Part shown: positions 9,148-17,905 of the stretch, piece after piece
Position numbering within the stretch: the first letter of the stretch is position 1
Layout: each line of letters starts with the position of its first letter
Assembly (NCBI RefSeq): GCF_000685015.1
Contig: NZ_BAYA01000004.1
Coordinates: 496,001-560,000, forward strand
Origin: Paraburkholderia bannensis NBRC 103871
Lineage (GTDB): Bacteria > Pseudomonadota > Gammaproteobacteria > Burkholderiales > Burkholderiaceae
DNA: 64,000 nucleotides
Direction of reading: 5' to 3'
Made by a program: the position numbers and the translations under genes
Notes under the pieces: model-generated
Database searches by the model: none
Told to the model about the DNA's origin: nothing
What the model saw: only the letters and a program-made list of their open reading frames with translations

Positions 9148-10620
9148 TTACGCCCTGAGCTTCGCCAGCACCTCATCGACATTGCTGCTGTCCAGCTTGT
9201 CGTAGATCTGTTCGCCCATGGCCAGAACCTTCTGGTCGGAAAGCGTGGAGAAGTCGAAGGCGCACAGCTTCTCAATGACGTCCGGCTCGAAGCGGTACTT
9301 GATGACCTTCGCCGGGTTCCCGCCCACGATGCTGTAAGGCGGCACGTCGCGCGTCACGACGCTGCCCGCAGCGATCACCGCGCCCTGGCCGACGGTGACG
9401 CCCGACAGGATCATGACGTCGTAGCCAATCCAGACATCGTCGCCAATCGTGATCGGCCCCTTGGTTTGCGCCTCCAGCTTGCCGTGGTAGCTGAAGGTGA
9501 AGGGGAACGTCGACAGGCCGCCGTGTGGATGGTTGCCGCCCAGAATGAAGCGGACGTTTTCGGCGATCGACACGAAGTTGCCGATGCTCAGGCGCTCGTC
9601 CTCATGGCCGAAATCGAGCACCATCAGGTCGCCATAGGTACGACGGCCGACTTTGATCTTGCGCAGCGATGTCGTCAGGGCAAGCTTGACCAGCTTCGTT
9701 GCGTTATGCGGATTCGACAGCCGCCAGAACAGTGCCGCGCGGCCTTCCAGCGCCTTGTAGAAGTACGGCTCGTCGCGATAGTCCTCCATGTTTTCGAAGA
9801 AGTCGGTCTTCCCGAAACCATTGGTGCTATCCATGTAGTACGGCAGGATGTGGTTGAGCAGCAGATCCTGCTTTTCCTTTGCGTAGGTCTGCGGCGAAAT
9901 CTTCCCCGCGGCGACATACTTCTTGAGCATCCCGAGATAGTTTTTGCCGAACACCTCGGCGAGGTTGTAGCCGCTCTTGCGGCCGACTTCCTGCGAGAAG
10001 AAGTAGTTGCCGTGCAGGACGAGGACGCCTTTGCCCGTCGAGATCAGCTTAAGCAGGATGTCGGTCTGGATGAGGCGCGACGACTCGTTCGCGAGGAAAT
10101 CCGGAATCGACTGGAACTGCTCGCGCCAGAGCCCGAATGCACCAATCCAGGTGCACACATACGAGACGCGCTGGATGAAGCTGTCCAGGTCGGCCAACGG
10201 TTCGATCGGATTCGGCGCCTCTTTCGCACCGTTCGTCATGAAAATGGTGGGCTTCAGGTTTGCGCTCGCCCTGACGACCTTCACGATTTCCGCAAGGCTG
10301 CCGTTGCGCACCAGCAGGCTGTCGTTGTGGAGCTTGAGGAACTGTCCGCGTGCCTTGCTCAACACCAGCTGGAAATTCTTCTCCGGCCCGATGTTGACTT
10401 CGTTTTGATGGAAGACGAACTTGCCGGGAAAGCGTTGCACGTATTCCGTGACGAGCGCCGCCGTATTGTCGCTGGAGCAGTTGTCCGCGATGACGACTTC
10501 GATTTCGTCGGTCGCGAGGAATGCCTCCTGCGTGACGATGCTCTCCAGCGTGGTCTTGAGAACCGCGGCGCGGTTGTAAGTCGGAATGCAGAGGGAGAGA
10601 AGGATGTTGCCAGTTTGCAT
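9148..10620 (-). CDS. Family 2 glycosyltransferase fused to a hexapeptide-repeat acetyltransferase
   Basis: A 490-residue two-domain protein. Residues about 5-130 are a GT-A glycosyltransferase ([28 protein letters not shown], and HND at 98-100 as a DXD-like site). Residues about 340-445 are a left-handed beta-helix acyltransferase of the CatB/xenobiotic type, with [18 protein letters not shown] holding the likely catalytic histidine, [19 protein letters not shown], and [14 protein letters not shown]. The start ATG (MQTGNILL) is chosen by homology; a longer frame exists upstream but overlaps the transketolase gene. It is the last gene of the sugar cluster, so it may both transfer and acetylate a glycan sugar. 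The acceptor is unknown. Confidence 0.88.
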   Translation of the reverse strand: MQTGNILLSLCIPTYNRAAVLKTTLESIVTQEAFLATDEIEVVIADNCSSDNTAALVTEYVQRFPGKFVFHQNEVNIGPEKNFQLVLSKARGQFLKLHNDSLLVRNGSLAEIVKVVRASANLKPTIFMTNGAKEAPNPIEPLADLDSFIQRVSYVCTWIGAFGLWREQFQSIPDFLANESSRLIQTDILLKLISTGKGVLVLHGNYFFSQEVGRKSGYNLAEVFGKNYLGMLKKYVAAGKISPQTYAKEKQDLLLNHILPYYMDSTNGFGKTDFFENMEDYRDEPYFYKALEGRAALFWRLSNPHNATKLVKLALTTSLRKIKVGRRTYGDLMVLDFGHEDERLSIGNFVSIAENVRFILGGNHPHGGLSTFPFTFSYHGKLEAQTKGPITIGDDVWIGYDVMILSGVTVGQGAVIAAGSVVTRDVPPYSIVGGNPAKVIKYRFEPDVIEKLCAFDFSTLSDQKVLAMGEQIYDKLDSSNVDEVLAKLRA

Positions 10621-10630
10621 GGTGTCGCTT

Positions 10631-11542
10631 TTACAAGGTCGCTTCGGGCAATCGCAGCGGCAAGCCGCCCAGCGCATTGAGGTTTTCCTGCGATCCCACG
10701 GTTCCGCACACCGCGTGGGAAAGGGCGTGGATGTTGAGCTCCGCAACGCCGCGCGCTCTGATGGCCGACTCCATGAGCCACGAGCCGAAGCCGCCATCGG
10801 TGAGATGATCCTCAAGCGTTTCGACGATAGCGAAGTCCTTCAGCGTGGCAGGCTGTCCGGCTTTTGCCGCCATGCTCCAGAGCGGCAGCGAATGCACTTC
10901 GTGTCCCGCATAGTCGGGATGTTGCCGCCAGTTCATCGCGATACCCATGCCTGCGCCCGTCGAAAGCAGCGTCTTGCGTGCGGGGCCGGGCGTCGCCGCG
11001 TCGGCAACCTTGAGCCATTTTCCGGGCGCGACCTGCGGCACCGTCGCGTGAAAATTCGGCTCGCCGGCTTTGCCCAGGCGCAGATATGACGGCTGCGGGT
11101 GCTCGACGAGATAGCGCATGCAGGCGCGTACCTCCATCGGGTCGCCGGGAGCGGCGATCAGCATGTTCGGGAAGCTGCGCATCAGCGCGTAGTCCTGGAC
11201 TGCGTGATGCGAGTATCCCAGCGCACCATAGGCGAGACCGCCGCCCACCGACACGACGGTGACCGGCAGGCGGTGATAATCCACGTCATTGCGAATCTGC
11301 TCTGCACACCGAAAGGTCGGGAAATTCGCAATCGAATACGTGAAGACGTGATAGCCCTCGGACGCCATGCCGGCAGCGAGGCCCGTCATGTTCTGCTCGG
11401 CGACGCCCGCATTGATGAAGCGATCCGGAAAGCGATCCGCGAAGGGCTCGATAACGGAATAGCCAAGATCGCCGACGATGAGCGCGACGTGCGGATGGTC
11501 GGCCGCGAGAGCCACCAGTTCTTCGATGAACGCGTTGCGCAT
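10631..11542 (-). CDS. Transketolase-like protein, C-terminal subunit
   Basis: A 303-residue protein equivalent to the pyrimidine-binding and C-terminal domains of transketolase. The catalytic glutamate motif NAGVAEQNM is at residues 44-52, followed by [11 protein letters not shown] and [10 protein letters not shown]. It starts 4 bases after the stop of the N-terminal subunit gene, so the two should form one thiamine-diphosphate enzyme. Split transketolases of this type occur in nucleotide-sugar and antibiotic clusters. Here it probably transfers a two-carbon unit to a keto-sugar; that role is inferred from context. Confidence 0.87.
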   Translation of the reverse strand: MRNAFIEELVALAADHPHVALIVGDLGYSVIEPFADRFPDRFINAGVAEQNMTGLAAGMASEGYHVFTYSIANFPTFRCAEQIRNDVDYHRLPVTVVSVGGGLAYGALGYSHHAVQDYALMRSFPNMLIAAPGDPMEVRACMRYLVEHPQPSYLRLGKAGEPNFHATVPQVAPGKWLKVADAATPGPARKTLLSTGAGMGIAMNWRQHPDYAGHEVHSLPLWSMAAKAGQPATLKDFAIVETLEDHLTDGGFGSWLMESAIRARGVAELNIHALSHAVCGTVGSQENLNALGGLPLRLPEATL

Positions 11543-11546
11543 CGTC

Positions 11547-12353
11547 TTAATCCTTCAGTTCTTCGAGGAACCCGGCCAGTTGATCCGCGCTCGGCGACCG
11601 GTAATGCCACTCGACCTTGTTCTCCATCGCGCTGACGCCCTTGCCCTTGATGGTGTGGGCGATCAGCATGGAGGGCTTGCCCGGCTGCCAGGGCGTGGTG
11701 CCCAGTGCCGCGCGAAGCGCGTCGTGGTCGTGGCCGTCCACTTCCTGCACGCTCCAGCCGAACGCGGTGAACTTGTCCGCGAGCGGTTCGAGGCGCAGTG
11801 TCTGGTCGACGCTCGTCAGGCTTTGCAGCTTGTTGTAGTCGACGATCGCGACCAGGTTGTCGAGCTGGTGGTGGGCGGCAAAGAGCATCGCTTCCCAGTT
11901 GCTGCCTTCGCCTAGTTCGCCATCGCTCAGGATGACGAAGGTGCGCCAGGGCGCGCGCTTGCGTTTTGCGGCGAGCGCCTTGCCCACGCCGAACGGCAGG
12001 CCGTGCCCGAGCGAGCCCGTGGAAAACTCGACGCCGCTCACCTTGTGGCTGATGTGATTCATCAGCGGCGAGCCGTCACGTCCATAGGACAGCAGGTCGG
12101 CGTGCTCGAAAAAGCCGCACTCGGCCAGCGCCGCGTAGACGGCCACGCACGCGTGTCCTTTGCTCAGGATGAAGCGGTCGCGCCCGGCTGCGTCGGGTGC
12201 GGCCGGGTCTACGTTGAGGATGTCGCCATAGAGCACCGCCACGATGTCGCAGATCGACAGCGCGCTGGCAATATGCGAGGCACGCGCGCGTTGCACCATG
12301 TGCAGCGCTTCCACGCGCATGCGTCGGGCGAGTTCGGTCGTCGGAGTTTTCAC
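11547..12353 (-). CDS. Transketolase-like protein, N-terminal (ThDP-binding) subunit
   Basis: A 268-residue protein equivalent to the pyrophosphate-binding domain of transketolase. It shows FILSKGHACVAVYAAL near residues 61-76, STGSLGHGLPFGVGKA near 111-126, and the thiamine diphosphate motif SDGELGEGSNWEA with DYNKLQ near 143-178. The start codon overlaps the FkbM gene stop by 4 bases (ATGA), a sign of translational coupling. At about half of full transketolase length it needs the C-terminal subunit encoded next. A role in central pentose metabolism is less likely in this cluster. Confidence 0.87.
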   Translation of the reverse strand: MKTPTTELARRMRVEALHMVQRARASHIASALSICDIVAVLYGDILNVDPAAPDAAGRDRFILSKGHACVAVYAALAECGFFEHADLLSYGRDGSPLMNHISHKVSGVEFSTGSLGHGLPFGVGKALAAKRKRAPWRTFVILSDGELGEGSNWEAMLFAAHHQLDNLVAIVDYNKLQSLTSVDQTLRLEPLADKFTAFGWSVQEVDGHDHDALRAALGTTPWQPGKPSMLIAHTIKGKGVSAMENKVEWHYRSPSADQLAGFLEELKD

Positions 12354-13291
12354 GCGGCGCTCACAAGGCGGGCAATCTTTTCGGCATGCGCTTCGCGGTG
12401 CAGAAACACATAGTTCGTTTCGATGGTTTCATCGGTTACTGCGCTCAGGCGACGCACGCCTGACTCCCCGACCGCCATGCACTCGTAGCCGAGCGCGTTG
12501 AAGAAGGCGAGCACGTCGTTGGGGTGATAGCCAAACGGCTTCGACCACTTGCGCAGGAGCTCGGTAAAGACCACGGGGCGATGACGTGCAAGCGTCGACT
12601 GGCCGCCACGGAATACCAGAAGCTCTGCGCCTTCGACATCGCACTTGATGAAGTCCGGTGCGACGCCCTGATTGGCCGCCCACTGATCCAGCGTCAAGGT
12701 GAGGCCGACTACCCGCTGTGCGTCCTCCGAACCTGCGACGTTCAGCAGCGACGCGTTGGTGCCTGCCGTCGGCGCAATGAAGAACTCGATGGTTCCGGTC
12801 TTGTCGGAAAGGCCGTAGTTGAAGCATGAGACCCGGCTGCCGACTTCATTTTCCGCCACGTTTCGTTGCAGGAAAGCGTAGCTGCCCGGCATGGGCTCAA
12901 ACGCGAAAACGCGGGCTTGCGGCGCACGCTTCGCGAAGCGCACCGTATGCATGCCGATGTTCGCGCCGATGTCGACAAGGTTCCGGCAGTCCTGCGCGAC
13001 GCAGTCCATCACGCGGGTTTCGTGAATCTCGTAGTGGTCGAAATTCATCACTTCAATGGGCGCGACGCGCGCCTCGTTCGCCGGACAATGAAGCCGGATG
13101 CCTTCCTCGCCGATGACGAACACGACGGAGTCCGCGCCAATCCTGATCTCGCGGATATCCGTGGTCTGGATCACGTCCATGTAGTGAAACAGCGCGCGAT
13201 GGACGTCCAGTGCCTCGCGAATGAAGTCTGGTTTCGAAAGGCTGCCATCGCGGTAGCGGGCCTTGAGTTGGGCAATAGTGGTCGATGTCAT
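12350..13291 (-). CDS. FkbM family methyltransferase
   Basis: A 313-residue S-adenosylmethionine-dependent methyltransferase of the FkbM type, a family that O-methylates sugars and polyketides. The SAM-binding motif is NLVDIGANIGMHT near residues 104-116. FAFEPMPGSYAFLQRNV and FIKCDVEGAELLVFRG are typical later family motifs. The chosen ATG overlaps the stop of the preceding epimerase gene by 4 bases; an upstream start would overlap it by far more. Both ends overlap neighbours by ATGA, so it is firmly within the sugar operon. The methylated hydroxyl is unknown. Confidence 0.88.
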   Translation of the reverse strand: MTSTTIAQLKARYRDGSLSKPDFIREALDVHRALFHYMDVIQTTDIREIRIGADSVVFVIGEEGIRLHCPANEARVAPIEVMNFDHYEIHETRVMDCVAQDCRNLVDIGANIGMHTVRFAKRAPQARVFAFEPMPGSYAFLQRNVAENEVGSRVSCFNYGLSDKTGTIEFFIAPTAGTNASLLNVAGSEDAQRVVGLTLTLDQWAANQGVAPDFIKCDVEGAELLVFRGGQSTLARHRPVVFTELLRKWSKPFGYHPNDVLAFFNALGYECMAVGESGVRRLSAVTDETIETNYVFLHREAHAEKIARLVSAA

Positions 13292-14484
13292 GCCTGATAA
13301 GCCTCGATCATGCGACGGAAGCCCGCTTCGGGTGTCGTGCTGGCGCGCCATCCGAGTGCTTCGAGACGGCTCACGTCGGGCACGAGCCGGTTGAAGGTGC
13401 TCAGCAGATAGCCGTTCTGGCCAGCCGGTGCGCGCCGCTCCACGCGCAGGTTCTTGTGCGGATAGAGGCCCGCCAGCAATTCCGCGAGTTCCATCACGGA
13501 CAGTTCGCCGGCCGGGTTCGCGACGTTGTAGGGCTGGCCGGGAGCGCCGAGCAGCAGCACGGTAAAGAAGCCGAGGATCGCGTCCGCGACATAGCAGAAC
13601 GCGCGTCGCGCACTGCCGTCGCTATTCATGACGATGTTCTCGCCGCGCAGGATATTGAAGACGAAGTCCGCGAAGACGCGTCCGTCGTCGGCCTGAAGTC
13701 CGGGGCCGTAAGTGTGGAACGGCCGCACGATGTACGCGGGAATGCCGTGCTGATGATGCCAGGCCGCGCACATGGCTTCGCCGACGCGCTTGCTCTCCGC
13801 GTAGCACGAGCGAACGGCTGTTGGATCCACGACGCCATAGCTGCTTTCCGCGAGGGCCTGTTCGCCCGCGACCGAGCCGTACACTTCGGAGCTGCTCACG
13901 AACAGCATGCCTTGCGCCGACGGGCTGCGCCGCAGCAGTTCCAGCAGCGCCGCGGTACCCACCGCATTGGGCATCAGGGTGCCCACGGGATCCGAGCCGT
14001 AGTAGCGCGGGCTTGCCTGGCTGGCGGCATGCAGGATGTAGTCGCAGGCATCCAGTTCCGGCACCGCGATGCGATTCAAGTCCCATTCGAGCAGCTGCAG
14101 TTGTGCGCCCGCTTCATCGGCAATATCCGCGAAACGTGCGCGGCCGCGCGCAGCATCGCGCACCATGGCCACGACTTCGACCGGCTGGGCCACCTTGCCG
14201 AGCGCATGCAGCGCGAGCAGCGTGCGCACCAGATAGCCGCCGAGGAATCCGCCGGCGCCCGTCACCAGCACGCGGCGCCCGCTCAGTTTTTCCCAGGGCA
14301 GCGGCTGCGCGGCGATGTTCCGAACGTCGTCTTGCCAGACCGACAGCATCGTCGCGCCGCCCGCAGCGAAGCCGCTTGCGGGTTGAGTGGCCAGACTGGC
14401 CGCATCGGCTACATCGGCTACATCGGCCACTTCGGTCTTTTGCGTATTCAGCATGCGCCAAGCCTTTGCGACGTGCGCGCTCAA
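13288..14484 (-). CDS. NAD-dependent epimerase/dehydratase (extended SDR) of the sugar cluster
   Basis: A 398-residue nucleotide-sugar short-chain dehydrogenase. The dinucleotide motif GAGGFLG is at residues 76-82. The catalytic YXXXK is YAESK (229-233), with VSSSEVYG supplying the serine. About 65 residues before the Rossmann fold are unusual for the family and include [10 protein letters not shown], encoded by a short 9-base tandem repeat. The start at 14484 overlaps the rfbH stop by ATGA; an internal ATG ten codons later is possible. By position it should act on the product of RfbH, or on its branched derivative, as a 4-reductase or epimerase. Confidence 0.85.
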   Translation of the reverse strand: MSAHVAKAWRMLNTQKTEVADVADVADAASLATQPASGFAAGGATMLSVWQDDVRNIAAQPLPWEKLSGRRVLVTGAGGFLGGYLVRTLLALHALGKVAQPVEVVAMVRDAARGRARFADIADEAGAQLQLLEWDLNRIAVPELDACDYILHAASQASPRYYGSDPVGTLMPNAVGTAALLELLRRSPSAQGMLFVSSSEVYGSVAGEQALAESSYGVVDPTAVRSCYAESKRVGEAMCAAWHHQHGIPAYIVRPFHTYGPGLQADDGRVFADFVFNILRGENIVMNSDGSARRAFCYVADAILGFFTVLLLGAPGQPYNVANPAGELSVMELAELLAGLYPHKNLRVERRAPAGQNGYLLSTFNRLVPDVSRLEALGWRASTTPEAGFRRMIEAYQA

Positions 14485-15875
14485 AACGCGACGCCGAGGA
14501 ATTCCTCGATGGCGCGTGCGGCAAAATCCAGCCGCTCGTCGTCGAGGCCCGGGTAGACGCCGATCCAGAACGTGTTGTGCATCACGCGATCCGTCTGCGT
14601 GAGTTCGGACGCGACACGGTAGTTGCGTCCCGCCATATAAGGCTGGCGCAGCAGGTTGCCGCCGAACAGCAGGCGCGTGCCGATCTTCTTCTGCTCAAGG
14701 TAGCCGAGCAGGTCGGTGCGCGTTACCGGCGCGTTGTCGCGCAGCGTGAGCGGGAAGCCAAACCACGACGGGTCGCTGCCCGGCGTCGCTTCGGGCAGCA
14801 CGAGGAACTCTTCGCTGTCGCGCAGGCGCTCTTTCAGGAAGGCGAAATTGCGTCGGCGCGTGGCGATGAATTCCTCGACACGGTCGAGCTGCGCCAGTGC
14901 GCAGGCCGCCTGCATGTCGGTGATCTTCAGGTTGTAGCCAAGATGCGAATACGTGTACTTGTGGTCGTAACCCGCCGGCAGATCGCCGAGCTTCCAGCAA
15001 AAGCGCTTGTTGCACGTATTGTCGCGGCCCGGCGGGCAATAGCAGTCCCGTCCCCAGTCGCGGAACGAATCCACGATTGCCTTGAGTTCCGGATTGCGCG
15101 TGAAGACCGCGCCGCCTTCGCCCATCGTGATGTGGTGGGCGGGATAGAAACTCAGCGTGCCGATGTCGCCGAACGTGCCCACCAGCTGGCCCTGATACGT
15201 CGCGCCGAGCGCGTCGCAGCAGTCCTCGATCAGCCACAGCCCGTACTTGCGGCACAACGCCGTCACGACTTCGAGATTGAACGGGTTGCCGAGCGTGTGC
15301 GCGAGCATGATCGCCTTGGTTTTCGGCGAAATGGCCGCTTCGAGCAGCGCGGGATCGACGTTGTAGGTCGGGATGTCGATATCGACGAAGACCGGCACCG
15401 CCCCGAACTGCAGGATCGGGTTCACGGTGGTCGGAAAGCCCGCCGCGACACCGATCACTTCGTCGCCAGGGCGGATCGCGCGATCGCCCAGCCGCGGCGA
15501 GGTCAGCGCGGAAAACGCCAGCAGGTTCGCCGAGGAACCGGAATTCACGGTCGACACATAAGGCACGCCCAGCAACTTGCCGAGATCGGCTTCGAACTGG
15601 TCGTTGAAGCGTCCCGTGGTGAGCCAGCCGTCCAGCGAGGCTTCGACCATGTTCTTCAACTCGCTCGCGCCGATCACCTTGCCGGCGGGCGGCACAGGCG
15701 TCACGCCCGCCACGAAGGGCGCTGGCGCACAGCTCAGTTGTGCGTAACGATCGACCAGTTCCAGGATTTCGCGTCGCAGTTCCTGCTCGCGCTGGGTATC
15801 GCGGCCGGTAGGCGCTTGCGCTGCACGGGCCGGTTCGCTGGAGGTGGGCTGAATGGGGATGATGTGCTGTTCCAT
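14481..15875 (-). CDS. rfbH: CDP-4-dehydro-6-deoxyglucose 3-dehydratase (E1)
   Basis: RfbH (also DdhC/E1) removes the 3-hydroxyl of CDP-4-keto-6-deoxyglucose using pyridoxamine phosphate and an iron-sulfur centre. The 464 residues carry the aminotransferase-fold motifs [11 protein letters not shown] and [11 protein letters not shown]. The usual PLP lysine is replaced by histidine in [13 protein letters not shown] (residues 247-248), diagnostic of this dehydratase. Cysteines at 278, 280, 288 and 293 are likely cluster ligands. The usual electron-transfer partner (RfbI/E3 reductase) is not encoded nearby. Confidence 0.95.
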   Translation of the reverse strand: MEQHIIPIQPTSSEPARAAQAPTGRDTQREQELRREILELVDRYAQLSCAPAPFVAGVTPVPPAGKVIGASELKNMVEASLDGWLTTGRFNDQFEADLGKLLGVPYVSTVNSGSSANLLAFSALTSPRLGDRAIRPGDEVIGVAAGFPTTVNPILQFGAVPVFVDIDIPTYNVDPALLEAAISPKTKAIMLAHTLGNPFNLEVVTALCRKYGLWLIEDCCDALGATYQGQLVGTFGDIGTLSFYPAHHITMGEGGAVFTRNPELKAIVDSFRDWGRDCYCPPGRDNTCNKRFCWKLGDLPAGYDHKYTYSHLGYNLKITDMQAACALAQLDRVEEFIATRRRNFAFLKERLRDSEEFLVLPEATPGSDPSWFGFPLTLRDNAPVTRTDLLGYLEQKKIGTRLLFGGNLLRQPYMAGRNYRVASELTQTDRVMHNTFWIGVYPGLDDERLDFAARAIEEFLGVAF

Positions 15876-15889
15876 CGTCTTGAGAACCG

Positions 15890-16993
15890 CTAAATGCTGA
15901 AATTCGATACGGTGTCGAGATAGCGCTCGAGCTGCCGTTCGGTGAATACCTTCAAGTCGTCCTTCGCGAGCCAGGCGCGATACCAGTCGGCGGTGAGGGC
16001 GAGCGTTTCGTCAAAGCCCAGGCACGGGTGCCAGCCAAGCTGCGCGCGCGCCTTCGAGATGTCGAGGCGCAGCAGATTCGCTTCGTGCCTGTGCGGCTGC
16101 GTCGCGCCGAACTGGACGACGGCCGGGCGTTGTTCCGCACAGACGTCGACAAAGCGCTGCACGACGTCGCGCACCGTCCGTGCGCCGGTTTCGCTGGGGC
16201 CGAAGTTCCAGGCGTCCGCAATACCGGCTTCCCGCGCATAGGCGCGCTGCGCCAGATCGAGATAGCCGCGCAGTGGTTCGAGCACGTATTGCCATGGACG
16301 AACCGCGTCGGGATAGCGGATTTCCAGCGTCGCGTTGTGCTCGATTGCGCGCACGACGTCGGGCAGCAGGCGATCGGGCGCGAAGTCGCCGCCGCCGATC
16401 ACGTTGCCGGCGCGGGCGGTCACGAGCGCGACATCGGCACCGGTCTCGAAAAAGGATGCGCGATACGACGCCGCGACAATCTCGGCCGCCGCCTTGCTCG
16501 CGCTATACGGATCATGGCCGCCGAGCGGATCGGTTTCCCGGTAGCCCCACACCCACTCGCGGTTCAGGTAGCACTTGTCCGTCGTCACGACGAGTGCCGC
16601 GCGCACCGAGGGCGTCGCACGCACCGCTTCGAGCAGGTTGACGGTGCCCATCACGTTCGTCGCGAAGGTTGCGGCGGGCTGGCGGTAGCTTTCCTTGACG
16701 AGCGGCTGGGCGGCCAGGTGAAACACAATTTCGGGCTCGGCCGCAGCCAGCGCGCCGGCGAGCCGGTTCGCGTCGTTGATGTCGCCGACGATCGACCGTT
16801 CCAGATGCCGCTCGATGCCGGCGAGTTCGTAGAGGCTCGGGGACGTCGGCGCGGGCAGGGCGTAGCCGGTCACGCGCGCGCCCATGCCGGCGAGCCACAA
16901 TGCCAGCCATGCGCCCTTGAAGCCTGTATGACCGCTCAGGAACACCCGGCGGCCGCGCCAGAATTCAGATGTGCTCATGTTCTGCAGGCTCAT
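15890..16993 (-). CDS. rfbG: CDP-glucose 4,6-dehydratase
   Basis: An extended SDR enzyme converting CDP-glucose to CDP-4-keto-6-deoxyglucose. The 367 residues begin with the Rossmann motif SGHTGFKG near residue 20 and include [29 protein letters not shown] (catalytic tyrosine and lysine) and [12 protein letters not shown], all typical of RfbG. The chosen ATG overlaps the rfbF stop by 4 bases. A second ATG five codons later (MSTSEFW) aligns slightly better with family N-termini, so the start is uncertain by 15 bases. It is followed by rfbH after 14 bases. Confidence 0.95.
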   Translation of the reverse strand: MSLQNMSTSEFWRGRRVFLSGHTGFKGAWLALWLAGMGARVTGYALPAPTSPSLYELAGIERHLERSIVGDINDANRLAGALAAAEPEIVFHLAAQPLVKESYRQPAATFATNVMGTVNLLEAVRATPSVRAALVVTTDKCYLNREWVWGYRETDPLGGHDPYSASKAAAEIVAASYRASFFETGADVALVTARAGNVIGGGDFAPDRLLPDVVRAIEHNATLEIRYPDAVRPWQYVLEPLRGYLDLAQRAYAREAGIADAWNFGPSETGARTVRDVVQRFVDVCAEQRPAVVQFGATQPHRHEANLLRLDISKARAQLGWHPCLGFDETLALTADWYRAWLAKDDLKVFTERQLERYLDTVSNFSI

Positions 16994-17763
16994 TTTTCCC
17001 AGGTCTTCCAGGGCGCGGCGCGGCTGTCCCACAACTCGTTCAGGTAGTTCTTGTCGCGCAAGGTATCCATTGGATGCCAGAAGCCATCGTGGAAGTGCGC
17101 GCGCAACTGTCCTTCATTGGCGATGCGCTCGATCGGCTCGTGTTCCCAGGGCATGTGATCGCCGTCGATGTAGTCGAGCACACGCGGATTGAGCACGAAA
17201 AAGCCGGAATTGATCCAGCTGCCGTCGCCCTTGGGCTTCTCCTTGAACGACAGCACGACATCGCGCTCAAGCTCCAGCGTGCCGAAACGTCCTGGCGGCT
17301 GCACGGCGGTCAACGTCGCCAGGCAGCCATGCTTGCGGTGATAGCGGATCAGCGTCGTGATATCGACGTCGCTCACGCCGTCGCCGTAAGTCATGCAGAA
17401 GTCGTCATCGCCGAGATACGGGCGGATCTGCTTGAGACGGCCGCCGGTCATCGTCGTGTCGCCGGTGTCGACCACCGTGACGCGCCACGGCTCGGCGCTA
17501 TGACGATGGACTTCCATGCTGCCCTGCGCGATGTCGAAGGTGACATTCGCGTTGTGCAGCATGTAGTTCGCGAAGTATTCCTTGATCAGATAGCCTTTGT
17601 AACCGGCACAGACGATGAACTCGGTGATGCCGTGCGCGGCGTACATCTTCATGATGTGCCACAGCACCGGCTTGCCGCCGATCTCGACCAATGGCTTCGG
17701 CTTCAGGACGGTTTCCTCCATGAGCCGGGTGCCAAGTCCCCCCGCTAGAATTACCGCTTTCAC
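16990..17763 (-). CDS. rfbF: Glucose-1-phosphate cytidylyltransferase
   Basis: Makes CDP-glucose from CTP and glucose 1-phosphate, the entry step to CDP-linked dideoxyhexoses. It shows the nucleotidyltransferase signature AVILAGGLGTRL near residues 3-14, KPKPLVEIGGKP near 22-33, and the RfbF-specific segments MTYGDGVSDVD and WINSGFFVL. I chose a GTG start (VKAVILAGG) because it has AAGGTGG upstream and gives 257 residues, the exact family length; an ATG 12 codons earlier lacks that support. It opens the rfbF-rfbG-rfbH run of tightly overlapping genes. Confidence 0.94.
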   Translation of the reverse strand: MKAVILAGGLGTRLMEETVLKPKPLVEIGGKPVLWHIMKMYAAHGITEFIVCAGYKGYLIKEYFANYMLHNANVTFDIAQGSMEVHRHSAEPWRVTVVDTGDTTMTGGRLKQIRPYLGDDDFCMTYGDGVSDVDITTLIRYHRKHGCLATLTAVQPPGRFGTLELERDVVLSFKEKPKGDGSWINSGFFVLNPRVLDYIDGDHMPWEHEPIERIANEGQLRAHFHDGFWHPMDTLRDKNYLNELWDSRAAPWKTWEK

Positions 17764-17905
17764 TGGCCACCTTTCAGACTGATTTGATAGTTGCAGCATA
17801 AGCGGCGAGCCGCCTGTTCAAAGCGCGAGTCAGAGGCCGGAATGCCCCGGAAATCGCGCTAATGGCATGTGCTTCGCCGCTTTGACGTCCGTGTGTGCGA
17901 CGGAC

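Noticed and set aside
14398..14434. Short 9-base repeat at the start of the epimerase gene as a phase-variation switch
   Set aside because: Only two to three imperfect copies, and the unit is a multiple of three, so slippage would not change the reading frame.
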